DNA of 37,820 bases from Porphyrobacter sp. (GTDB lineage: Bacteria; Pseudomonadota; Alphaproteobacteria; Sphingomonadales; Sphingomonadaceae). The stretch lies in assembly GCA_013911835.1 (NCBI GenBank), contig JACESM010000004.1, forward strand, positions 1-37,820, read 5' to 3'. Under the pieces are notes generated by a model. It ran no database searches, was not told where the DNA came from, and was given only the letters and a program-made list of their open reading frames with translations. The first letter of the stretch is position 1, and every line of letters starts with the position of its first letter. This document shows, piece after piece, positions 9,085-15,550 of this stretch. Made by a program: the position numbers and the translations under genes.

Positions 9085-10911
9085 TCAAAATCTCCACGGG
9101 AACAGGCGGGCGGTGAGCGAGAACAGGAACCGGACATCGCCCCTTTGCTGGGCAAGATCGGGGGTCAGGAGCGGTACGGCGACCACGAAATCGCTCTGGA
9201 TCCCGCTGCCCCATGCCATGCGCAGCCCGCCGCCTGCCGACCACAAGCGGTCGGGGTTGGCGCCGGCGCGACTGGGATCCTCGTTCCAGACGAAGGCGAT
9301 GTCGGAGAAGAGATAGGGCTGCCATGCCGCAGCCTTCTCGCTCTGCGGACTCAGCGAGCCGTAGCGCAGTTCGAAGGCATTGAGGATGCCGCTGTCACCC
9401 AGCACCGCGCCCGGATCATAGCCGCGCCCGATCGAGAAGGAGCCGGCGGCCAGTTCCTCGAAGGCGGGCAGCGCATCGCCGGTGATCTGCGCCTGGGTGT
9501 TGAGCGCCAGTGCCAGAGTCGGCACGGGGCGGTATTCGATCCCCGTGTTGAGCCGCAGCAGGAACGGGGTCGGATCGGCCTCGATCCGGCTCGGCGGGGC
9601 CATGCCGCCAATGATGCAGGCGAGGAGATTGGGGCGGCAATCGGGGCTCGCCGAAAACACATCGATGCCCTGGCGCAGCTCGGCCCCGTAACGCAGGCGC
9701 AGACGCGGCTCGAAGGGCGAATAGCCGCCCGTGCGCAGTGCCGAGCCCTCGTCCATCAGCTCGCCCGACAGCCGCACATAGGCCATCCGCACCCGGTCGC
9801 GCGTCAGGCCGATGCCGTTCAGCGTCACGTCCTGGTCGACATAATCGAAACCGGCGTCGGCATAGAGGCTGCTTGCGCGGGTGCGCAGCAACGGATAGCT
9901 GGCAAAGGCGCTGGCGAAGATCGTGTCGGATTCGACGTTGAACCCGGCGATCCCGGTCGCAGGGTTGGTGCCGCTCCAGGTGAACTGACCGCCAAGCCGC
10001 AGCCCCTCACCGCCGACGCGGAAATCATGGCCGACCTGCACGGTCTGCTGCTCTTCGAAATCGAGCGTGCTGAACACCGCCAGCGAGGTGCGGTCGCCCA
10101 GTCCGGTGACGTCGTAGATCTCGCCCCGCAGCACCCCACCGTAGCGGCCGATCGACCGCGAGGCGAGGTTCTGGATGTTGATATCGACCATCGCGCGCTG
10201 GCGCAGCACCGCGACCTCGCCGACCAGATCGCCGGGCGCGCCGCCTGCCGCGGGACGCAGCGACAGGCGCACATCGAACCCGGGCAGATCATCGGCAAGC
10301 AGCAGATAGCGCTCGGCCTCGTTGATGTTGAACACATCCCGGTTGGTGAGTTTTTCGAGGTAGCGGGCGACCAGCGCCTCCGAAGCCCCCGCCTCGCCGC
10401 GCACCCGCACCGATGTCAGGCGCCCGAACACAACCTTGAAATCGGGGGTGCCGTCAGCGAGGCTCTGCTCGGGGATCTCGACCGTGGCGAGATAGCCGTC
10501 GCGGCGCAGAATGGCGTTGGCCTCGGCCCGGATGTCGCACAGCACCGAGACCGGCAGCTCGCGCCCGACATAGTCGGCATAGGCGCGCTCGAGCGAGAGG
10601 CCCGGCACGCGGGCGAGGCCATCGAAGGCAGCGCCCTTCACGGTGAATTTGATCCCCGCATATTCGGGCCGGTCAAGCGCACAGGGCGCGCGTTCGAAAT
10701 CGCCATCGACGGTCAGTGTGGTGGAGCGCACCGGCGCCCGGTCGTCGGGCGGCACGAGATCGCTGCGGTTGGGCGGCGTGACGCCTGCCGCCGGACCCGC
10801 CTGTGCCCGCGCGGGCGCGGGAAGAAGACATAGCGCCGCAGCCGCAATGGCGGCAGAACTGGCGAACGAGCGCAAATGCACGCGCGGCCGGCTGGTATGA
10901 GCTTGCGACAA
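9085..10911 (-). CDS. ShlB/FhaC/HecB-family outer-membrane two-partner secretion transporter
   Basis: This Omp85-superfamily channel would export the FhaB-like protein encoded next. A signal peptide (FASSAAIAAAALCLLPAPARAQ) precedes the POTRA region (about residues 60-230, with PGLSLERAYADYV, ILRRDGYLATVEIPEQ and NINEAERYLLLADDLPGFDV). A beta-barrel follows, containing GRGYDPGAVLGDSG near residue 490, the family's conserved RGY loop-6 motif. The chain ends in an aromatic FPWRF, as outer-membrane barrels do. The chosen start is TTG at 10911, preceded by GGGGGG; a GTG at 10881 is in frame and also keeps a signal peptide. The frame stays open to 11118, but that extension lacks signal-peptide character. 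The stop lies one base before the exoprotein ATG, so translational coupling is likely. Confidence 0.88.
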   Translation of the reverse strand: MSQAHTSRPRVHLRSFASSAAIAAAALCLLPAPARAQAGPAAGVTPPNRSDLVPPDDRAPVRSTTLTVDGDFERAPCALDRPEYAGIKFTVKGAAFDGLARVPGLSLERAYADYVGRELPVSVLCDIRAEANAILRRDGYLATVEIPEQSLADGTPDFKVVFGRLTSVRVRGEAGASEALVARYLEKLTNRDVFNINEAERYLLLADDLPGFDVRLSLRPAAGGAPGDLVGEVAVLRQRAMVDINIQNLASRSIGRYGGVLRGEIYDVTGLGDRTSLAVFSTLDFEEQQTVQVGHDFRVGGEGLRLGGQFTWSGTNPATGIAGFNVESDTIFASAFASYPLLRTRASSLYADAGFDYVDQDVTLNGIGLTRDRVRMAYVRLSGELMDEGSALRTGGYSPFEPRLRLRYGAELRQGIDVFSASPDCRPNLLACIIGGMAPPSRIEADPTPFLLRLNTGIEYRPVPTLALALNTQAQITGDALPAFEELAAGSFSIGRGYDPGAVLGDSGILNAFELRYGSLSPQSEKAAAWQPYLFSDIAFVWNEDPSRAGANPDRLWSAGGGLRMAWGSGIQSDFVVAVPLLTPDLAQQRGDVRFLFSLTARLFPWRF

Positions 10912-11182
10912 GGTCCCCCCCAAAAATGCGTAACCCGCCCTGCCCGGCCGCCGCGCATGCGGCGGGCCTCGGGCAAGGCCCGGTCCCTCAATACTCGCAC
11001 GCGGCCTGACACCCCTCCGTGTCATCCCCGCGAACGGCGACCCCTGATGGTCTGCAAAGCTACTCAGGCTTGCAGTAAAGGCAAGCACGCAGCAGCCCTG
11101 AGAGGCCCCGGCAGGCAAGATTGTCGCATTTGGCCAACGGGTGTGACGCGTTTAAACAAACCCGCGGGGCGTCCGGCAGGAA
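10912..11182 (-). promoter_or_regulatory. Upstream region of the secretion operon, with inverted repeats
   Basis: These 271 bases separate the secretion operon from the lipoprotein gene transcribed toward it and should carry the operon promoter. Two inverted repeats are visible: CCGCCGC-GCAT-GCGGCGG within 10940-10975, and GCTTGC-AGTAAAG-GCAAGC at about 11071-11089. No convincing -35/-10 pair could be picked. Open frames crossing the region on the plus strand lack a start signal and any recognisable product. Confidence 0.3.
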
Positions 11183-12058
11183 TCACCCCCCGGCGGCGAG
11201 CATCACCTTGGCCGAAGCGCCCGACAGCGCGCCGGGCTCGGCGGGGAGCTTGGCCGGGCGCGCGGCGCCGGGATAGGCCTGCTTCAGAAGCGCGAGCGCC
11301 TCGGTGATGGCAGCATGGAGCGCCGGGTTCTCGCCCTTGATCCCCGCTCCCGAGGCGGCAAAGGCGCTCATCGCCACGCGCGCGAAGCCATAGCCGTCGA
11401 GATAGGGCTCGTAGGCGTCGTTCTTGGCCAGTTGGCGATACATTGCGCTGGCGCGTTCGACCATATCGGCGATCACCGCGCCGGAAACGCTGGCGCTGCT
11501 CGCATCACCCTTGGGCGCCTTGGTCGCCGCGGTGCGCAGCGCGGCGATGATCGCGTCATAGGCCTTGTTCACCTCGGCCACTGGCTTGCCCGCCAGCGCC
11601 GCATCCGAGGCCGCCGTGAACAGCGGCTTCATGTCCTTGACGCCGAGCGCGGCGAAGGCCGGGTCCATATCGAGCAGCACTTCGCTGACCGGGTGCGCGA
11701 ACATCTCGCCCGCCGCGTCCTTCTTGCCCGCCGCATAGGCATCGCGCGCGGCGACGACATGGGCTTCGGCGACGGCAAGGGCGATCCCGTAGGCGACCGG
11801 GTCCTTGGCCGCATTGGCGACCGCGACGCCGCCCTCGCCTTCGCCGCCCGAGGCAGCCGCCTCGCCCACTCCTGCGCCGCCTTCGCCTTCGCCCGCGCCG
11901 CCTTCACCCTCACCGGCAGTCGCGGCGACGCCGGGGGCACCCGCCTCGCCGGTCGCACCCTCGCCGCCGCCAGCCTCGCCGCTGCAAGCTGCAAGCAGCC
12001 CGCCTGCAAGCGCGGTGCCGAGGCCAAGCTGGGTCCAGAGTTTGAGCGTGCTGTTCAT
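11183..12058 (-). CDS. Putative lipoprotein with Gly/Glu/Ala-rich linker, function unknown
   Basis: This 291-residue protein has a lipoprotein signal: a hydrophobic stretch ending in LAAC, with the lipidated cysteine at residue 25 and Ser at +2, which favours outer-membrane sorting. Residues about 27-85 are a low-complexity tract of GEGEGG-type repeats, a flexible tether. The rest (about 86-291) is helical, with AEAHVVAARDAYAAGKK, FAHPVSEVLLDMD and YLDGYGFARVAMSAF. I do not recognise a named domain. The architecture recalls EGEGG-tract lipoproteins found near imelysin and iron-uptake genes in alphaproteobacteria, but that is recollection and not shown here. The Fur-like site upstream fits an iron-related role. 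The gene is divergent from the S46 peptidase. Confidence 0.75.
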   Translation of the reverse strand: MNSTLKLWTQLGLGTALAGGLLAACSGEAGGGEGATGEAGAPGVAATAGEGEGGAGEGEGGAGVGEAAASGGEGEGGVAVANAAKDPVAYGIALAVAEAHVVAARDAYAAGKKDAAGEMFAHPVSEVLLDMDPAFAALGVKDMKPLFTAASDAALAGKPVAEVNKAYDAIIAALRTAATKAPKGDASSASVSGAVIADMVERASAMYRQLAKNDAYEPYLDGYGFARVAMSAFAASGAGIKGENPALHAAITEALALLKQAYPGAARPAKLPAEPGALSGASAKVMLAAGG

Positions 12059-12111
12059 GGGTGGGGGTGCGTCCTTGGTGTGTGATGAAGCCCGGAGAGC
12101 CTCATGGCCGA

Positions 12112-12131
12112 ACTGATAATGACTCGCAAGA
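12112..12131 (-). promoter_or_regulatory. Candidate Fur-like box upstream of the lipoprotein gene
   Basis: Read on the minus strand the site is CTTGCGAGTCATTATCAG, 54-73 bases before the lipoprotein start. It matches 15 of 18 bases of CTTGCGAATGATAATCAG before the siderophore-type receptor at 33389. GATAAT/ATTATC half-sites are typical of Fur boxes. It lies in the 268-base divergent gap shared with the S46 peptidase gene, in which nothing else stands out. Confidence 0.5.
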
Positions 12132-12326
12132 GACTTTCGCGGCCGCGCTTGCGGAAGCCCCGGCGGGGCATGGTTTCTGCTGGTGCTCGGCCCGATGAGT
12201 CGACGGCCCGTCGAATCCGGGGCCGATAGCGCAGATTGCCCCCTTCCGCCGCCCCGGCATCTCGCCTAACACGCCCGCCTTGCGCCCGCGCGGGCGCGCT
12301 GATTTCGTGAGAGAGGTTTGCTGCAC

Positions 12327-14459
12327 ATGAAGAATATCCTGCTGGCCGGTGCCAGCGCGTTGATGCTTGCCCTGCCCGCCGCGGCGCTCGCCGATGAAGG
12401 CATGTGGCTGCCGAGCCAGACCGGCGCCATCGCCGATGAAATGAAGGCTGCCGGGCTCGAGCTTGACGCCAAGACGCTGGGCGATCTCCAGCGCCCGCCG
12501 CTCACCGCGATCGCCTCGCTCGGCGGCTGTTCGGCGGCGTTCCTTTCGCCGCAGGGTCTGGTCGCGACCAACCACCACTGCGTCGCCGGATCGCTCCAGT
12601 ACAATTCCAGCCCAGAGAACGACTACCTCACCGACGGCTTCCTCGCCAAGACGCTGGGCGACGAACTCCCCGCCGCGCCGGGCAGCCGGGTCTACGTGAT
12701 CGAGGACCTGCGCGATGTCACCGCCGCGATGCTGAAAGGCACTAAGTTCATCGGAGGCCGCGTGCGTTATGACCGCCTGCAAGCCAACCGCACCGCGCTG
12801 ATCGAGGCGTGCGAGAAGCAGGCCAACCGCCGCTGCGACGTGCGCGCCTATTTCGGCGGGGCGCAATACTGGCTCCAGCAGCAGCTCGAGATTCAGGACG
12901 TCCGCCTCGTCTATGCCCCTGCAGGCGGTGTCGGCAATTTCGGCGGCGAGAAAGACAACTGGCAGTGGCCGCGCCACACCGGCGACTTCTCGTTCTACCG
13001 CGCCTACGTGGCGCCCGATGGCTCCTCGGCGGCGTTCAGCAAGGACAACGTGCCCTTCAAGCCCAAGGCGTGGCTCCCCATCGCCAAGGAAGGCGTCAAG
13101 GACGGCGACTTCGTGATGGTCGCCGGCTTCCCCGGCGTGACCGAACGCCTGCGTACGGCTGACGAGGCGCGCTTCTATTACGAGGAACTCTACCCCTACC
13201 AGCAGCGCATGCTCGCCGAATATGGCGACAGCATCGACGCGCTGACCGCGGGCGATCAGGCCGCGACCATCGCCTATGCCGCAACGCTCCAGGGCGTCGA
13301 GAACTACGAGAAGAAGATCGCGGGCCAGCTGGCCGGTGCCGAGGCGATCTCGCTCGTCGCCAAGAAGCAGGCCGAGGAAGAGCGTTTCCGCGCATGGATC
13401 AAGGCTGACCCTGCGCGCGAGGCGCAATATGGTGCAGCGCTTGCCGAGCTCGATGCGCTGGTCACCGATACCAACACCGTCTCGCTCGCCGATGCCAAGC
13501 GCGGGCTGCTCGGCCGCGGCCAGCTCTACGGCGCGGCGCGCACGCTCTATCGCTGGGCGAACGAGCAGGCCAAGCCGGACAAGGACCGCGAACCCGGCTT
13601 CCAGGCGCGCGACAAGGCCTTCATGACCCAGCGCATGACGGTCATCGAGCGTCGCTATGTCGAGGCAATCGACAAGCAGCTCTTCGCCGACGCGATCGCC
13701 GAATACCGCACCCTGCCCGCCGATCAGCGCAACAAGAGCTTCGACGCCTTCATCGAGGGCAAGGACCTTGCCTCGCTCTACGCAACCAGCGAGCTCGGCA
13801 CCACGGCTAAGCGCATGGAGTGGATGGGCAAGACGCCTGCCGACTTCCGGGCTAGCAGCGATCCTTTCATTCAGCTTGCGGTCGCCACCTTTGACGAAGC
13901 GATGGCCGCCGAGGCTGCCGACAAGGAACGCGCAGGCCGCGTGCAGTGGGCGCGCTCGGCGGTGATGGCCGCGCGGCTCGCCTATGCGGCCTCGCAGGGC
14001 AAGACCCTGTATCCCGACGCCAACGGCTCGCTGCGCTTCACCTATGGCAAGGTGACCGGCAAGGCGGTCGACGGGCAGATCTGGACCGCCTTCACCACCG
14101 CCGAAGGCATTGTCGCCAAGCACACCGGGCGCGGTGAATTCGATGCGCCCGACAAGATGATCGAGCTGATCAAGGCCAAGGACTACGCCGGCTACACCGC
14201 GCCTGCGCTGGGCACGCTGCCGGTCGACTTCATGTCGACGGTCGACATCACCAACGGCAACTCGGGCTCCTCGACCCTGAACGCGCGCGGCGAGTTTGTG
14301 GGCCTTGCCTTCGACGGCACGATCGAAGGCGTGGTCAGCGACTGGATGTATGATCCGGCGATCAACCGCACGATCCACGTCGACAGCCGCTTCATGCTGT
14401 GGACCATGGACAAGGTCGACGGCGCGACCCGCCTGCTTGAGGAAATGGGCGTCAAGTAA
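12327..14459 (+). CDS. S46-family dipeptidyl-peptidase (DPP7/DPP11 type)
   Basis: This periplasmic serine exopeptidase would remove dipeptides from peptide N-termini. The 710-residue length fits the family. A signal peptide covers residues 1-22 (ending AALA before DEGMW). The catalytic triad can be read: His in TNHHC (81-85), Asp220 in RHTGDFS, and Ser646 in NGNSGSS. The residue 18 positions after the serine is Gly664 (AFDG). In studied S46 enzymes a Gly here goes with DPP7-like preference for hydrophobic P1 residues, and an Arg with DPP11-like acidic preference. The ATG at 12327 has GAGAGG 10 bases upstream. An in-frame TTG at 12318 is less likely. Confidence 0.93.
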   Translation: MKNILLAGASALMLALPAAALADEGMWLPSQTGAIADEMKAAGLELDAKTLGDLQRPPLTAIASLGGCSAAFLSPQGLVATNHHCVAGSLQYNSSPENDYLTDGFLAKTLGDELPAAPGSRVYVIEDLRDVTAAMLKGTKFIGGRVRYDRLQANRTALIEACEKQANRRCDVRAYFGGAQYWLQQQLEIQDVRLVYAPAGGVGNFGGEKDNWQWPRHTGDFSFYRAYVAPDGSSAAFSKDNVPFKPKAWLPIAKEGVKDGDFVMVAGFPGVTERLRTADEARFYYEELYPYQQRMLAEYGDSIDALTAGDQAATIAYAATLQGVENYEKKIAGQLAGAEAISLVAKKQAEEERFRAWIKADPAREAQYGAALAELDALVTDTNTVSLADAKRGLLGRGQLYGAARTLYRWANEQAKPDKDREPGFQARDKAFMTQRMTVIERRYVEAIDKQLFADAIAEYRTLPADQRNKSFDAFIEGKDLASLYATSELGTTAKRMEWMGKTPADFRASSDPFIQLAVATFDEAMAAEAADKERAGRVQWARSAVMAARLAYAASQGKTLYPDANGSLRFTYGKVTGKAVDGQIWTAFTTAEGIVAKHTGRGEFDAPDKMIELIKAKDYAGYTAPALGTLPVDFMSTVDITNGNSGSSTLNARGEFVGLAFDGTIEGVVSDWMYDPAINRTIHVDSRFMLWTMDKVDGATRLLEEMGVK

Positions 14460-14470
14460 GCCGCCCCATT

Positions 14471-14485
14471 TTGAATAAGTATGCG
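14471..14485 (+). promoter_or_regulatory. 15-base motif upstream of glk, identical to one upstream of zwf
   Basis: TTGAATAAGTATGCG begins 84 bases before the glk start. The same 15 bases occur at 21073-21087, 80 bases before zwf. Here it lies 11 bases after the S46 peptidase stop and is followed by a hairpin. It could be a promoter element or a binding site of a shared regulator. I found no further exact copy when reading the other intergenic regions. Confidence 0.5.
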
Positions 14486-14509
14486 GCGCGTGGGATTCCC
14501 GCGCGCCGC
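14483..14509 (+). terminator. GC-rich hairpin between the S46 peptidase gene and glk
   Basis: GCGGCGCG (14483-14490) pairs perfectly with CGCGCCGC (14502-14509). The loop contains GGGATTCCC, which can extend the pairing. No T-tract follows, so it may be a weak terminator for the peptidase gene or a structured leader of glk. Confidence 0.4.
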
Positions 14510-14554
14510 CTGCTATTGCTCGCGCTGCCAGGATTTGCGGGCGGGGAGAGAGCA

Positions 14555-15550
14555 ATGCGCGAAGTGGTTGTGGTCGATATCGGCGGGACCCATGCCCGCT
14601 TCGCGATTGCCAGCATCGGCGCGGATGGCGCGATCAGCCTCGACGAGCCGGAAACGCTCCACACCGCCGATCACGCCAGCTTCCAGACCGCGTGGGAAGC
14701 CTTCCGGACCCGCAAGGGCGGCACGCTGCCGCCCGCGGTGAGCATCGCGGTGGCTGGCCCGGTCGGCAGCCCCGGCAAGCCCAATCCGGTGATCCGCTTC
14801 ACGAATAACCCCTGGATCATCCGCCCCGCCCTCATCCCCGAGAAGCTCGGCGCCAGCGACTACACCATCGTCAATGATTTCGCTGCGGTCGCCCATGCGG
14901 TCGCGCGCGCGGACGACAGCCAGTTCCTGCACCTTGCCGGCCCCGATGTGCCGCTGGGGCGCGAGGGCACGATCTCGGTGCTCGGGCCCGGGACGGGGCT
15001 GGGAGTCGCGCATCTCTTCCGTTCGGGCCAGCACTACCGTGTGCAGGCGACCGAGGGCGGGCATATCGACTTTGCCCCGCTCGACACCATCGAGGACGCG
15101 ATCCTCACCCGGCTGCGCCAGCGCCATTTGCGGGTCTCGGTCGAGCGCGTGGTGGCGGGCCCCGGCATCGTCGACATCTATCAGGCGCTCGCCGCGCTCG
15201 AACACCGCACCGAGCCCGAGCGCGATGCGATCGAAATCTGGAACCTCGGCACGAGCGGAGAGGATTCGCTGGCGGCCGCGGCGGTTGACCGCTTCTGCCT
15301 CTCGCTCGGCTCGGTCGCGGGTGATCTGGCGCTCGCGCAGGGCGGCTTTGCCGGCGTGGTGATCGCGGGCGGCCTTGGCTACCGCATCCGCGACACGCTA
15401 CTCGCATCGGGCTTTGCTGCGCGGTTCAAGGCCAAGGGGCGGTTCGAGAGCCTGATGGCAGGCATTCCGGTCAAGCTGATCATCCACCCGCAGCCCGGCC
15501 TGTTCGGCGCGGCAGCGGCCTTCGCCTCCGAGCACGGAGAGGCCGCATGA
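14555..15550 (+). CDS. glk: Glucokinase, ATP-dependent (bacterial Glk family)
   Basis: This cytoplasmic enzyme converts glucose to glucose-6-phosphate and feeds the Entner-Doudoroff genes downstream. The 331-residue protein opens with VVVDIGGTHARFA, the phosphate-binding motif of the Glk family. It also has TIVNDFAAVAHA with the catalytic Asp, LGPGTGLGVA, and TEGGHIDFAP with the conserved glucose-binding Glu/Gly/His. The start at 14555 is set by GGGGAGAGAG just upstream; the frame is open back to 14471 but that extension does not match Glk proteins. Its last codons overlap the next gene by four bases (ATGA), so the two are probably co-translated. It belongs to the Glk family and not to ROK, unlike the fructokinase at 26095. 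Confidence 0.93.
   Translation: MREVVVVDIGGTHARFAIASIGADGAISLDEPETLHTADHASFQTAWEAFRTRKGGTLPPAVSIAVAGPVGSPGKPNPVIRFTNNPWIIRPALIPEKLGASDYTIVNDFAAVAHAVARADDSQFLHLAGPDVPLGREGTISVLGPGTGLGVAHLFRSGQHYRVQATEGGHIDFAPLDTIEDAILTRLRQRHLRVSVERVVAGPGIVDIYQALAALEHRTEPERDAIEIWNLGTSGEDSLAAAAVDRFCLSLGSVAGDLALAQGGFAGVVIAGGLGYRIRDTLLASGFAARFKAKGRFESLMAGIPVKLIIHPQPGLFGAAAAFASEHGEAA

Noticed and set aside
12102..14555. An 817-codon open frame on the minus strand, opposite the S46 peptidase gene
   Set aside because: The S46 catalytic triad and signal peptide are on the plus strand. The antisense frame has no recognisable features.
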